Part shown: piece by piece, positions 23,618 to 33,236 of the stretch
Layout: the number at the start of each line of letters is the position of its first letter
How positions within the stretch are numbered: position 1 is the first letter of the stretch
Origin: Pseudomaricurvus sp033283175
GTDB lineage: Bacteria; Pseudomonadota; Gammaproteobacteria; Pseudomonadales; Cellvibrionaceae
Direction: 5' to 3'
Assembly (NCBI GenBank): GCA_033283175.1
Contig: JAWMQM010000001.1
Span: 992,001-1,056,000 of the forward strand
Length of the DNA: 64,000 nt
Program-made: the position numbers and the translations under genes
Notes under the pieces: generated by a model
What the model was told of the DNA's origin: nothing
Database searches by the model: none
What the model saw: the letters and a program-made list of their open reading frames with translations, nothing else

Positions 23618-24472
23618 ATGCAGGATCTCGCAGGACGCACCGCAGTCGTCACCGGCGCCGGCAGTGGCATTGGCCGCGCACTGGCACTGGCTTTGGCCCG
23701 GGAAGGGATCGCGGTGGCCGTTGCCGATATTATCCCCGCCAACGCCCAACAGGTGGTTGACGAAATCACCGCCGCGGGAGGCCGTGCCCTGGCGGTGGAG
23801 TGCGATGTCTGCTGTCGCGACAGTGTCGCGGCCATGAAGATTCAGGTCCTGCAGCAACTGGGGTCGGTATCGCTGTTGTTTGCCAACGCCGGGGCCACCT
23901 CGTTTGAATACCTTGCCGACATGGACCAGAGCGAGGTGGACTGGATGATCCAGGTGAACCTGATGGGGGTCACCCACTGCCTGGAAGCCTTTTACCCCGA
24001 TATGGCCCGCGCCGGTGAAGGTCACGTTATGGCGACCGCGTCTGCCGCCGGCCTGCTGCCCGGCTGGGTGCCTTACCACGCGCCTTATGCCGCGGCCAAA
24101 ATGGGCATCATCGGTATGATGCTGAACCTGCGTATCGAGGCGGCAGAGTCCGGCGTGGGTTGCACCGTGCTCTGCCCCGGTGGCGTAGAGAGCGGCATGA
24201 AAGACAACAATGCCCGCTATCGCCCACCCCGCTTTGGTGGCCCGCAGGAAGGTGGCGTAAAGATTCCCGAGGGCTTCTTCCAGCAGGCTGCACTGCACTT
24301 CCGTCCCGCCAGTGAGGTGGCTGAGCTGTGCCTGGCGGCCGTACGGCACAACCGGCCCATGGTGCTCACCGACAGCAGCCTGCGCCAAACTTACCTGGAC
24401 AGCTATCATCACACTGTAATGTCAGCCTTTGATGAGCTGGAAGCCTTTGACAGCCTGCTTATCAAGCACTGA
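23618..24472 (+). CDS. Short-chain dehydrogenase/reductase
   Basis: A 284-residue classical SDR: TGAGSGIG (12-19), FANAG (about 88-92), catalytic Ser142, Tyr157 and Lys161 (YAAAK). The long C-terminal region after residue 190 may form a substrate lid. GGAGGAG precedes the start. It is followed 90 bases later by a VOC protein in the same direction. Substrate unknown; the 3-oxoacyl/steroid/alcohol SDR groups are all possible. Confidence 0.88.
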   Translation: MQDLAGRTAVVTGAGSGIGRALALALAREGIAVAVADIIPANAQQVVDEITAAGGRALAVECDVCCRDSVAAMKIQVLQQLGSVSLLFANAGATSFEYLADMDQSEVDWMIQVNLMGVTHCLEAFYPDMARAGEGHVMATASAAGLLPGWVPYHAPYAAAKMGIIGMMLNLRIEAAESGVGCTVLCPGGVESGMKDNNARYRPPRFGGPQEGGVKIPEGFFQQAALHFRPASEVAELCLAAVRHNRPMVLTDSSLRQTYLDSYHHTVMSAFDELEAFDSLLIKH

Positions 24473-24562
24473 TCCCTGAGCATTTTTATAAGAACAAAAC
24501 CGGAGTCCTTTTATAGCCCCCCAACCAAAGCCCTTAGCGGCCCATAACCAGAGAGCCCTGCC

Positions 24563-24973
24563 ATGAAACCCAGAATCAGCATGATCACCCTTGGCGTCGA
24601 GGACATGCAGCGTGCCATTGAGTTCTACGAAACCGGCCTCGGTTTTCCCCGTATGGAATCCCCTCCGTCGGTGGCCTTCTTTACCCTCAACGGTACCTGG
24701 CTCGGACTCTATGGCCGTGAAGCCCTGGCCAAGGACGCCCATGTACCCGCCGCCGGTGAAGGCTTCCCCGGCGTCGCCCTGGCCCATAATGTCAGCAGCG
24801 AACGGGAGGTGGATGAGGTGATCCAGCAGGCGGCAGCAGCCGGCGCCGAGGTAGTGAAGCAGCCGCAGCCGGTGTTCTGGGGCGGCTACAGCGGTTACTT
24901 CAAAGACCCGGACGGCCACCTGTGGGAGGTAGCCCATAACCCCTTTATGTGGGTCGGGCCGGAGGACCAATAA
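24563..24973 (+). CDS. VOC superfamily (glyoxalase/dioxygenase-like) protein
   Basis: A 136-residue protein with the paired beta-alpha-beta-beta-beta units of the VOC fold: RISMITLGVEDMQRAIEFYE at the N-terminus and YFKDPDGHLWEVAHNP near the C-terminus, which carries the usual metal-binding Glu (HLWEV). It could be a lyase, dioxygenase-like or resistance protein; no substrate can be assigned. It probably forms a transcription unit with the upstream SDR. Confidence 0.85.
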   Translation: MKPRISMITLGVEDMQRAIEFYETGLGFPRMESPPSVAFFTLNGTWLGLYGREALAKDAHVPAAGEGFPGVALAHNVSSEREVDEVIQQAAAAGAEVVKQPQPVFWGGYSGYFKDPDGHLWEVAHNPFMWVGPEDQ

Positions 24974-25214
24974 AGTCCCGGCAGACTCACAGGGCGAGGG
25001 CCATCCTTCGTCATACCCGCCCGAATCAGGCCTATAACTCCCGCTCCCTGCCCCTTTCCGCAGTCGCATTATCACGTCCGGCCAAAGTGGCCATAGCCGC
25101 CTGTTGCCTGCGCCAGTTTCCCACTGGCCCCGCAAACCTCTAGAATAGCCCGTATCATATGGAAAACTGTTATTTCATATATTGAACAACCGTGACTAGA
25201 GATTGGTTTTGACT

Positions 25215-26063
25215 ATGAAGTTTCAAGGCACTGACTCCTACATCGCCACCCGCGAACTGCAACTGGCGGTAAACTCCGCCGCCACCCTGGAACGCCCCCT
25301 GCTGATCAAGGGCGAGCCTGGCACCGGCAAAACCCTGTTGGCAGAGCAGGTGGCCAACTCCGCCGGCACCCGCCTGATCCAGTGGCACATCAAATCCACC
25401 ACCAAGGCGCAGCAGGGTCTGTACGAGTACGACGCCGTCTCCCGCCTGCGCGACTCGCAGCTGGGCAACGAGCGGGTGCACGACATCGCCAACTACATCA
25501 AGAAGGGCAAGCTGTGGGAGGCCTTCGCCTCGGACGAGCAGGTGGTGCTGTTGATTGACGAGATCGACAAGGCCGACATCGAGTTCCCCAACGACCTGCT
25601 GGTGGAACTGGATAAGATGGAGTTCTTTGTTTACGAGACCGGCGAGACCATCAAGGCCAAACACCGCCCCATCATTATCATCACCAGTAACAACGAGAAG
25701 GAGCTGCCGGACGCGTTCCTGCGCCGCTGTTTCTTCCACTTCATCAGCTTCCCGGATCGCGACACCTTGCAGCAGATTGTGGACGTACACTACCCCGACA
25801 TCCGCCAGCAGCTGGTGCAGGAGGCGCTGGACGTTTTCCTGGATGTACGTGCTATTCCCAGCCTGAAAAAGAAACCCTCTACTTCAGAGTTAATCGACTG
25901 GCTGAAGCTGTTGATGGCCGACGATGTGGCCGACGACGTGCTCACCAACCACGACCGCGGCAATCCGATTCCACCGTTCGCCGGCGCCCTGCTGAAAAAC
26001 GAGCAGGATGTGACCACCCTGCAGACACTGGCGTTTATGAATCGCCGTAATCCACAGGGCTAA
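25215..26063 (+). CDS. MoxR-family AAA+ ATPase
   Basis: A 282-residue ATPase. Walker A GEPGTGKT (33-40), Walker B LLIDEIDKA (about 113-121), sensor 1 IIITSNNEKELPDAFLRRC. ATG 25215 is preferred over the TTG at 25203 because MKFQGTDSYI starts the conserved fold. MoxR ATPases act as chaperones that help metal or cofactor insertion together with a VWA protein, which here is the next gene. CoxD-like relatives activate molybdenum hydroxylases such as the one encoded at 37.6-42.4 kb; a link here is inference. Confidence 0.93.
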   Translation: MKFQGTDSYIATRELQLAVNSAATLERPLLIKGEPGTGKTLLAEQVANSAGTRLIQWHIKSTTKAQQGLYEYDAVSRLRDSQLGNERVHDIANYIKKGKLWEAFASDEQVVLLIDEIDKADIEFPNDLLVELDKMEFFVYETGETIKAKHRPIIIITSNNEKELPDAFLRRCFFHFISFPDRDTLQQIVDVHYPDIRQQLVQEALDVFLDVRAIPSLKKKPSTSELIDWLKLLMADDVADDVLTNHDRGNPIPPFAGALLKNEQDVTTLQTLAFMNRRNPQG

Positions 26064-26093
26064 GGCCACTTCTGCCGTCATCAGGTTGTTATT

Positions 26094-27269
26094 GTGTTTA
26101 TCCGTTTTTTTCTGCTGTTGCGTGAGATGGGCATACCGGTCACGGTGCGCGAGCTGCTGGATCTGCTGCAGGCGCTGAAGGACCATCTCGCCTTTGCCAA
26201 TCTCGAGGATTTCTATCACCTCAGCCGCATGGTGATGGTGAAGGACGAAAAATATTTCGATCGTTTTGACCGGGCCTTCGGCGCTTACTTCGAAGGGCTG
26301 GAAGAGATCGACGATGTCATCAAGGCGATGATTCCGGAGGATTGGCTGGAGAAGGGCGACCTGCGCGACCTCACCGAGGAGGAGAAAGCCCGGGTCGAGG
26401 CCATCGGCGATTTCGACAAGCTGATGGAGCTTTTCAAACAGCGCCTCAAGGAGCAGAAAGGGCGCCACGCCGGTGGCCCCAAGTGGGTCGGCACCGGTGG
26501 TATGTCGGCGTTCGGTAACAGCGGTTACAACCCCGAAGGCATCCGCATCGGTGGTGAAGGCGGTGGCGGTACCGCGGTGAAGGTGTGGGATAAACGCGAG
26601 TTCAAAAACCTGGATGACAACAACGAGCTCAGCTCACGAGACATGCAGGTGGCGCTGCGACGGCTGCGCAAGTTTGCCCGCACCGGTGCTGCCGACCAAC
26701 TGGACCTGGACGATACCATTCGCGCTACGGCGCGGGATGCGGGAATGCTCAATATCCGCATGGTACCGGAGCGTCACAACGCGGTAAAAGTGCTGCTGTT
26801 TTTCGATATCGGCGGCTCCATGGACCGGCACATCAAGGCCTGCGAGGAGATGTTTTCCGCCGCCCGCGCCGAGTTCAAGCACCTGGAGTACTTCTACTTC
26901 CACAACTGCATCTACGAGACCGTGTGGAAGGACAACAGTCGCCGCTTTAACGATCGCATTCCACTGTACGACATTTTTCACAAGTACAACCGCGACTATA
27001 AGGTGATCTTTATTGGCGACGCCGCCATGTCTGAGTACGAGATCATGAAGCGCGGCGGCAGTGTGGAGCACCAGAACAAGGAACCCGGGGCGGTGTGGAT
27101 GCAGCGGGTGGCCGACAATTACAACAAGGTGGCGTGGATCAACCCGCTGGCGGAGTCGCGCTGGGACAACACCAAAACCGTCGGCATTATGCGCGAGTTT
27201 GTGCAGGGACATATGTACCCGCTGACGGTGCACGGCCTGGAAGAGGCGATGAAATTTCTTTCAAAGTAA
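26094..27269 (+). CDS. VWA domain protein, CoxE-like partner of MoxR
   Basis: A 391-residue protein starting at GTG 26094. The N-terminal helical region (about 1-120) precedes a Gly-rich linker (KWVGTGGMSAFGNSGYNPEG, about 143-162) and a C-terminal VWA domain with a MIDAS-like FFDIGGSMDRH (about 238-248; DxGxS in place of the usual DxSxS). GDAAMSEYEI and INPLAESRW are further VWA landmarks. It lies 30 bases after the MoxR gene, the classical MoxR-VWA pair. Confidence 0.9.
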   Translation: MFIRFFLLLREMGIPVTVRELLDLLQALKDHLAFANLEDFYHLSRMVMVKDEKYFDRFDRAFGAYFEGLEEIDDVIKAMIPEDWLEKGDLRDLTEEEKARVEAIGDFDKLMELFKQRLKEQKGRHAGGPKWVGTGGMSAFGNSGYNPEGIRIGGEGGGGTAVKVWDKREFKNLDDNNELSSRDMQVALRRLRKFARTGAADQLDLDDTIRATARDAGMLNIRMVPERHNAVKVLLFFDIGGSMDRHIKACEEMFSAARAEFKHLEYFYFHNCIYETVWKDNSRRFNDRIPLYDIFHKYNRDYKVIFIGDAAMSEYEIMKRGGSVEHQNKEPGAVWMQRVADNYNKVAWINPLAESRWDNTKTVGIMREFVQGHMYPLTVHGLEEAMKFLSK

Positions 27270-27346
27270 GCGATTTGAAAATAAGCAACTTGAAAATTAG
27301 CAGCTTTCACTATGCAGGGCTTTGAACACCAGAGGCACTGGAATTA

Positions 27347-27370
27347 ATTCCCGCCAGGCAGGGCGGGGAA
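27347..27370 (-). terminator. Probable terminator of the PLD lipoprotein gene
   Basis: CCCGCC/GGCGGG stem located 5 bases beyond the minus-strand PLD stop, followed on the minus strand by AATTAATT. The U tract is weak, so the call is tentative. Confidence 0.45.
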
Positions 27371-27375
27371 AAACG

Positions 27376-28959
27376 TCAGATCTGCTTCTCCACCGGGAAC
27401 AGCGACAGGATCCACACCTTGAAGCGCTGCCAGCCACTGGTCTCCGGATCCTTGTGTTCGACTATGGGGTTGCCTTCATCATCGGCGGCCTGCCACCGCA
27501 GGTTACTGTCGTCATCCAGCGTCACCCGCCAGGCGGATTCCGGTGATGTCCAGCGCGCGAACGTCTCTGCCAGCTGCCGGTTGATCTCCGGGTTCTCCAC
27601 ATACACGCCGATCTCGGTATTCTGCAGCACCGAGCGACCATCAAGGTTGACGGATCCAATCACCGCGCGATCATCATCAATGACAAAGGTTTTAGCGTGC
27701 AGGCTGGCCCGGGAGCTGCCCTTGAACCATTTCAGTCGCGTAGTCCTGCCCGCCTGGCTGCGCAGTTCCCACAGCTCTATGCCGTTTTGCAAAAGGTCGT
27801 CGCGGTATTTGCTGTAACCGCTGTGCACCACGCCGACATCGGTGGTGCTGAGGGCGTTGGTTAACACCGACACCGCCACGCCACGGCGCTCCAGTGCGGT
27901 GAGGAACTCCACACCCATGTCACCGGGAATAAAGTAGGCCGAGCTCATTTGCAGGCGTTGCTCAGAGCGGGCCAGCACCGGCAGCAGGTGTTCAATCAGG
28001 TACTCGCTGCGATCCACCTCGTCGTGACGGGCGGCCTTGTCCGGCGGGTCGGCGTAGAGTTGTGCCCGCCCCCAGGCAAAGTTCAGTTCGCCACTCTGGA
28101 TACGGTGCAGTAGCGGTGTTTCCCGCAGGGCTTCGGCAAAGACACTGTGCCGGGTCTGCTCAATAAATTCCGCTGACTTTTGCCGCAGGCGCTGCAAGCC
28201 TTCAGCGCCCTCTTCCGGTGGCAACAGGATATCCAGCGGTACCGCTACCGGATGATTCCAGTAGGCATCAAAACTGGCCTTAGCCTGCTGCACCACGGGA
28301 CCGGCGCAGATGATATCCACATCGTGAAACAGGGTTTCGTCGTTGGAGAAGTAGGCGTCGGCGATATTGCGTCCACCGGTGATAATGACCTGCCCGTCAG
28401 CCACCAGCAGTTTGTTGTGCATGCGGTGATTGACCCGCTCAAACTCGCTGAGTCCCTGCATCACACGGCTCATGCCGGCTCGCGCCGCTACCGGATTAAA
28501 CACCCGGATCTCGATATTGGGGTGATACTGCAACAACGACACCCAACTGTCGGTGATCAATGTGCCCACATCGTCCACCAGCAGGCGCACCCGCACACCG
28601 CGGTCCGCTGCCTGCAGGGCCTTGGCAAGAATGATCAGGCCGGAGGTATCATCGGCGAAGATGTAGTACTGCAGGTCCAGCGAGACATCCGCCTCGTCCA
28701 TCAGCGTCACCCGCGCCACAAACGCTTCCAGGCCATCCTGCAACAGGTAGAGCGCGCTCTGGTCACTCTCATGCCCTGCCATCTTCGGTTCAATGAAATC
28801 CCGCAGGCGCGTACCCGCTCCCCCACTCAGGGTATAGCTCTGTTGGCGCTCCTCCGGGTGGTATTCCGGCGTGGACTGGCACGCTGACAACAGCAGGCCA
28901 AGTGACAATGACAGCAACCAGCGGCTGGTGCGCAAGGCGTGAGGGAAAACTGGAACCAT
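27376..28959 (-). CDS. Phospholipase D-family lipoprotein
   Basis: A 527-residue PLD-superfamily protein. The lipobox LLLSAC with Cys27 predicts attachment to the outer or inner membrane. Both HKD catalytic motifs are complete: His181, Lys183, Asp188 (HNKLLVADG) and His421, Lys423, Asp428 (HAKTFVIDDD). The architecture resembles cardiolipin synthase C-type and other bacterial periplasmic PLDs that transfer phosphatidyl groups. It could supply glycerophosphodiesters to the neighbouring glycerol module; this link is inferred. Confidence 0.92.
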   Translation of the reverse strand: MVPVFPHALRTSRWLLSLSLGLLLSACQSTPEYHPEERQQSYTLSGGAGTRLRDFIEPKMAGHESDQSALYLLQDGLEAFVARVTLMDEADVSLDLQYYIFADDTSGLIILAKALQAADRGVRVRLLVDDVGTLITDSWVSLLQYHPNIEIRVFNPVAARAGMSRVMQGLSEFERVNHRMHNKLLVADGQVIITGGRNIADAYFSNDETLFHDVDIICAGPVVQQAKASFDAYWNHPVAVPLDILLPPEEGAEGLQRLRQKSAEFIEQTRHSVFAEALRETPLLHRIQSGELNFAWGRAQLYADPPDKAARHDEVDRSEYLIEHLLPVLARSEQRLQMSSAYFIPGDMGVEFLTALERRGVAVSVLTNALSTTDVGVVHSGYSKYRDDLLQNGIELWELRSQAGRTTRLKWFKGSSRASLHAKTFVIDDDRAVIGSVNLDGRSVLQNTEIGVYVENPEINRQLAETFARWTSPESAWRVTLDDDSNLRWQAADDEGNPIVEHKDPETSGWQRFKVWILSLFPVEKQI

Positions 28960-29213
28960 GCTTGACCCGATCCGGTGTTAGTGGGTTCAACCCGAACATC
29001 AATCCCTTCAGCGGTTCGGGCGGCAGCAAAAAGTGTAAACCACTATAGCCCTAACAGCCCAATCAGGCGCCACTTTGTTTCCCATTGCACCTCGCTGCCA
29101 GTTTGGTAATCATCGTGTTCGACCCGGGCCACGACTATAGTTGTGAGGATTTGTGACGCTTACCGGCGATCACACCCCGGGCCACACTAACGGTTCACTC
29201 AGAGGAGCAGCTT

Positions 29214-29621
29214 ATGACCTACCCAATCAATGGTTCATGTCAGTGCGGCGGCGTACGTTACACACTCAAGGCGGCACCACTGGCGGTGATCGCCTGTCAC
29301 TGCAAGGCGTGTCAGAAACTCTCCACCAGTGCCTTCAGCATTACCGCGGTGGTCAACAGTAAAGATGTGGAGTTTGAAGGCGAGATGGCGGAGTGGAGCC
29401 GGCTGGCGGACAGCGGCAACACCAACGCCGCCCGCTTCTGCCCCACCTGCGGCAATCGTATTTACCACTACAACCCCGCCGAGCCCGGCAAGATCAAGCT
29501 CAAGCCCGCTAGCCTCGACGACACCTCCATCCTGCGGCCCACCGCCCACATCTGGCTGAGCCAGAAGCAGGCCTGGTTTGAGGTCCCGGCAGGGGTCGCC
29601 ACCCACGACGGCCAACCCTGA
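29214..29621 (+). CDS. GFA/CENP-V domain protein
   Basis: A 135-residue zinc protein with the GFA pattern: GSCQCGGVRY (N-terminal CxC), CHCKACQK (CxCxxC) and CPTCGN (CxxC). Family members were first described as glutathione-dependent formaldehyde-activating enzymes, but most have unknown substrates. An AGAGGAG ribosome site precedes the ATG. It ends 12 bases before the FGGY kinase start and probably shares its transcript. Confidence 0.9.
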   Translation: MTYPINGSCQCGGVRYTLKAAPLAVIACHCKACQKLSTSAFSITAVVNSKDVEFEGEMAEWSRLADSGNTNAARFCPTCGNRIYHYNPAEPGKIKLKPASLDDTSILRPTAHIWLSQKQAWFEVPAGVATHDGQP

Positions 29622-29633
29622 CACGCAACTCGC

Positions 29634-31163
29634 ATGACGACGGCATCCGCGGCTGCAGGCCCTCTCTGCCTGGTTCTGGACCAGGGCGGCAGCAGCAGCC
29701 GCGCCATGGTGTTTGACCGCCGCGGCCAGGCAGTCAGCAGCGCGCAGCAAGCGGTCGCCACGGCCAACCCGCAGGCGGGCCATGTGGAGCAGGATCCGGC
29801 ACAGGTGGTGGACTCCCTGCGCACAGTGGCCGCCTCCGCCACCGCCGCCCTGACAGCCGCGCAACGGGCACAGCTGTGTGTGGCGGGGCTGGTGTGCCAG
29901 CGCTCCAGTCTGGTGGCCTGGGAGCCGGGCAGCGGCGCCACCCTCACCCCCATCATCAGCTGGCAGGACACCCGCGGCGCCCACTGGCTGGCGGAGCAAG
30001 CGCTGGATAATGATCGTATCCAGCAGCTCACCGGCCTCTGGCCCAACGCCCACTTTGGTGCCAGTAAAATGCGCTGGTGCCTCGATCACCTACCCTCCCT
30101 GCGGCACAGCGACAGCGCCGTAGTGGCACCGCTGGCCAGCTACCTGATCTATGCCCTGCTGCAGGAGAAGCCATTCTGTGTCGACCCGGCCAACGCCTCC
30201 CGCACCCTGCTGATGGCGCTGGGCGGCCGCCAGTGGTCACCGCAGCTGCTGGCGCTGTTCGGTATTGAACGCCGGCGGCTGCCGGCTATCGTCCCCTCTG
30301 ATTCCCGCTTCGGGACATTGGCGGTGGACGGCCTGCAACTGCCACTGCGCCTGCTGAACGGCGACCAGTCGGCGGCAGCCTTTGCCGGCGGGCTTCCCCG
30401 GTACGACTGGCTCTACATCAACCTCGGTACCGGGGCCTTTATCTATCGGCCGCTGTCACAACCGCAGCAGCTGGGCAGGCAACTCTGCAGCGTGATTTAC
30501 GCCAATGGCGATCAGGCCCTTTACGCTGCCGAGGGCACAGTGAATGGCGCCGGTGCCGCACTGCAGTGGCTGGCCCGGCAGCAAGCGGGTTCCGGCGCCC
30601 AGTCCGCCCCGGCCATCGAGTGGGCGCTGCGGCTCCCGCCCGACGATTTCAGCCGTGAACAGTCGCAGCTGCCCCTGTTCCTCAACGGTGTGGGAGGCCT
30701 CGGTTCCCCGGACTGGCGCGCGGACTTTAGCAGCCGCTTCAGCCTCTCTGGCAGCCAACGGCAGCAGGCCCTGGCGGTGCTGGAGAGCATCGCCTTCCTG
30801 TTGCGCCGCAACGTTGACGCACTCTGCCGGCATCAGTCACTGCCGCGCCGCATCCTGGTCAGTGGCGGTCTCTCCGGCTGCGATCTGCTGTGTCAGCTGC
30901 TGGCCGATCTCACCGGTGTAGAGGTAACGCGGGTAGAGGAGCGGGAAGCGTCTGCCAGAGGCGCGGCCTGGCTGCTGCTGAGGGGAGAAACACTGGGGGG
31001 AGAATCACCGGGAAGAGAAAGGCAGGATGACAAGACGCCCCGCGCTGAGCCATGGCAGGTCGCCGAAACAGAAGCCTTCCAGCCCCGCAACGTCACCCTG
31101 CCGGAGCAGCGCTACCGTCAGTGGACGCAGTTGCTGGAATCCGCTCTGCAGGAGAACGACTAA
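29634..31163 (+). CDS. FGGY-family kinase, glycerol kinase-like
   Basis: A 509-residue sugar-kinase-fold protein. LVLDQGGSSSRAMVFDRRG matches the N-terminal phosphate motif of glycerol kinase (DQGTTSSR) with Gly-Ser in place of Thr-Thr. IISWQDTRG and LVSGGLSGCDLL...ARGAAWLL are the later ATPase motifs. The neighbouring GlpD-like and glycerophosphodiesterase genes support glycerol as substrate, but residue changes leave other polyols open. Its 3' end overlaps the convergent dehydrogenase gene by four bases. Confidence 0.82.
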   Translation: MTTASAAAGPLCLVLDQGGSSSRAMVFDRRGQAVSSAQQAVATANPQAGHVEQDPAQVVDSLRTVAASATAALTAAQRAQLCVAGLVCQRSSLVAWEPGSGATLTPIISWQDTRGAHWLAEQALDNDRIQQLTGLWPNAHFGASKMRWCLDHLPSLRHSDSAVVAPLASYLIYALLQEKPFCVDPANASRTLLMALGGRQWSPQLLALFGIERRRLPAIVPSDSRFGTLAVDGLQLPLRLLNGDQSAAAFAGGLPRYDWLYINLGTGAFIYRPLSQPQQLGRQLCSVIYANGDQALYAAEGTVNGAGAALQWLARQQAGSGAQSAPAIEWALRLPPDDFSREQSQLPLFLNGVGGLGSPDWRADFSSRFSLSGSQRQQALAVLESIAFLLRRNVDALCRHQSLPRRILVSGGLSGCDLLCQLLADLTGVEVTRVEEREASARGAAWLLLRGETLGGESPGRERQDDKTPRAEPWQVAETEAFQPRNVTLPEQRYRQWTQLLESALQEND

Positions 31164-32344
31164 CCCTGCAGCGGCAGTTTATCGGTGGTGACCCGGGAGG
31201 GGCGCGGGCCCAGTTGCTGGCGAATCTGCTGCAGCACCTTGTCGGCGGTTTTGCGGTAGGTGGTGAGCTTGCCACCGTAGAGGCTCAGCAGTGCCGGATG
31301 CATCGGGTCGCTGTGCAGGACACAATCCCGCGGCCGCTCAAAGGCGCGGTTATCCCCCGACGGCAGCACCCGCAGGCCGGCAAACTCATCCATCACCGTG
31401 AAGTTACTGGTGGGGAAGTAGTGGTGCGCCGTCTCCAGCAGGTAGGCGCGCTCCTGCGGTGACACCGCCACCGCCTGCGGGTCATCGCCGCGGAACGGTT
31501 GCTCTGTGGTGCCCAGCAGGCTGTTCTCCCCCCAGGGTAACAGGAAGATGGCGCGGCCATCGGCGGGGGCCTCCAGGTAGAAGGCCTCGCTGGAGATCTT
31601 TTCCCTAATCACCAGATGGCTGCCCTTCACCAGCTCGCAGTTGCGCTGCTGTGGCAAAGGCGCGACCAGCCCCAGCACCTGGTTGATCCAGGGACCACTG
31701 CAATTCACCAGGTAGTCGGTCTGCAACTGGCGCGAGGGAAGCGGTTGCTCTGCGTCATCAGCCGCCCGCCCCTCCTGCACAGTCAACAGGTAACCATCGG
31801 CCTGCTGCTGCGCCTGCAGCAGTTTGGCCGGACACAGTAGCTCGGCACCGTTCTCCTGCGCCGAGCGAATCACCGCCCGGGTGAGCTGTACATCGTCGGT
31901 CTGGCCATCCCAGTAGCGGAACACCTTCTGTAACCCCTGGGTGCGCAGGGCTGCGTGGGCACTGCGGGCAATGCTGAAGCGGGACAGGGAGGAGAGGCCG
32001 GAAAGCAGGGCGTAGAGACTGAGCCCCAGCACCAGCTGCCAGGGACGGCGTCGTGTATCGCGGTAGACCGGGATATTAAAACGCAGGGGGTGGGCCAGCG
32101 TGGGTGCCAGCTGCAGCAGCAGGTTGCGCTCCCTGAGGCTTTCACGCACCAGACCGAACTGCGCCGTCTCCAGATAGCGCAGGCCGCCATGCAGCAGCTT
32201 GCTGGAGCGGCTGGAGGTCTCCGCTGCCCAGTCCCGCTGTTCGATAATCAGTGTGCGGTAACCCGCCGCGGCCGCCGCCTGGGCGACACCGGCGCCGTGG
32301 ATACCACCGCCGATAACGGTGACTTCATAGTGCTCGTCAGCCAT
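31160..32344 (-). CDS. FAD-dependent glycerol-3-phosphate dehydrogenase-like
   Basis: A 394-residue protein, shorter than the typical 500-residue GlpD because the C-terminal cap domain is absent. VIGGGIHGAGVAQAAAAAG is the dinucleotide-binding motif; SSRSSKLLHGGLRYLE and GGKLTTYRKTADKVL are GlpD landmarks. I take ATG 32344 rather than the adjacent GTG at 32347. Its start overlaps the end of the glycerophosphodiesterase gene by eight bases, implying translational coupling. Expected reaction: sn-glycerol 3-phosphate to dihydroxyacetone phosphate with electrons to quinone. Confidence 0.88.
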   Translation of the reverse strand: MADEHYEVTVIGGGIHGAGVAQAAAAAGYRTLIIEQRDWAAETSSRSSKLLHGGLRYLETAQFGLVRESLRERNLLLQLAPTLAHPLRFNIPVYRDTRRRPWQLVLGLSLYALLSGLSSLSRFSIARSAHAALRTQGLQKVFRYWDGQTDDVQLTRAVIRSAQENGAELLCPAKLLQAQQQADGYLLTVQEGRAADDAEQPLPSRQLQTDYLVNCSGPWINQVLGLVAPLPQQRNCELVKGSHLVIREKISSEAFYLEAPADGRAIFLLPWGENSLLGTTEQPFRGDDPQAVAVSPQERAYLLETAHHYFPTSNFTVMDEFAGLRVLPSGDNRAFERPRDCVLHSDPMHPALLSLYGGKLTTYRKTADKVLQQIRQQLGPRPSRVTTDKLPLQG

Positions 32345-33095
32345 CACTACCCGCCCGCAGATCGTTGATCAGCTCTCCCACCTTGAAGGTCTCCACCAGT
32401 GCCACTCCCTGTTCAAACCAGTATTGCGCCGACGCCGCGGAATCCACCTCGTAGACCGCCACCGGCCAGGGCAGGCTCTGCAGCGCGCCGCTATGGGTAA
32501 GCAGGTCGGTATCGCAGAACACCATGTCCGGCTGCAATTTCTGCAGCTCTTCCGACTGAGCCTGCTCCAGTGTCGTCAGCACCGGGGCGATACTCTTCCA
32601 CCCCCGCAAACGGGCGCTGGCCAGTACCGGCACATCAAAACTGATCAGGAAACAGCGATCCCTGAGGGTCTGTAACAGCGGCAGTATCGTATCCAGCATC
32701 TTCCTGGCACCGAAGTGGTAGAGGGATTTGCGCTTGATCTCCACATAGAGGGTGACGCCGCTGTAGCGTTGTAACAGTGTCACACACTGCTGCAGGGTGG
32801 TGAAGGGGTTGCCACGATAACGACCACCGAGACGGTCAGGTTCATAGGCGCTGTAGTCCTGCAACTGTTCCATCGTTAATCCGGTGATGGTGCCGCTGCT
32901 GCCACTGAGCCGCTCCAGGGTGAGGTCGTGACACAGCACCGGCACGTGGTCGGCGGTGAGGTGCACATCGATCTCGATATGGCAGGCACCGGTGTTGAGG
33001 GCCGCCTGAATGCCGATAAGGGTATTTTCCGGATAGCGTTGCTGCCAGCCGCGGTGGGCTACCAGTCGCTGTGCCTGTGAGAAAGTAGAAGCCAT
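32337..33095 (-). CDS. Glycerophosphodiester phosphodiesterase
   Basis: A 252-residue GDPD-type TIM-barrel enzyme. VAHRGWQQRYPENTLIGI carries the catalytic HRG and metal-binding PENT; HIEIDVHLTADHVPVLCHD carries the ExDxH...HD elements. No signal peptide from ATG 33095, so it is cytoplasmic (UgpQ-like). It hydrolyses glycerophosphodiesters to glycerol 3-phosphate, which the coupled downstream dehydrogenase would oxidise. A longer frame to 33179 has no sensible N-terminus. Confidence 0.92.
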   Translation of the reverse strand: MASTFSQAQRLVAHRGWQQRYPENTLIGIQAALNTGACHIEIDVHLTADHVPVLCHDLTLERLSGSSGTITGLTMEQLQDYSAYEPDRLGGRYRGNPFTTLQQCVTLLQRYSGVTLYVEIKRKSLYHFGARKMLDTILPLLQTLRDRCFLISFDVPVLASARLRGWKSIAPVLTTLEQAQSEELQKLQPDMVFCDTDLLTHSGALQSLPWPVAVYEVDSAASAQYWFEQGVALVETFKVGELINDLRAGSDG

Positions 33096-33236
33096 AGTGC
33101 TGCTCGCGCCGGGGATTAGGTTGATCTTTTCACTCTGCCCGCAGATTGAAAAGCCCTTTTGCGCGTCAGTGGCTCGCAACAGGTTTCAACCCCGGCGCGC
33201 TTCGAAGCAGGTGGAAGCCTTAACACCGTAGGAGCA

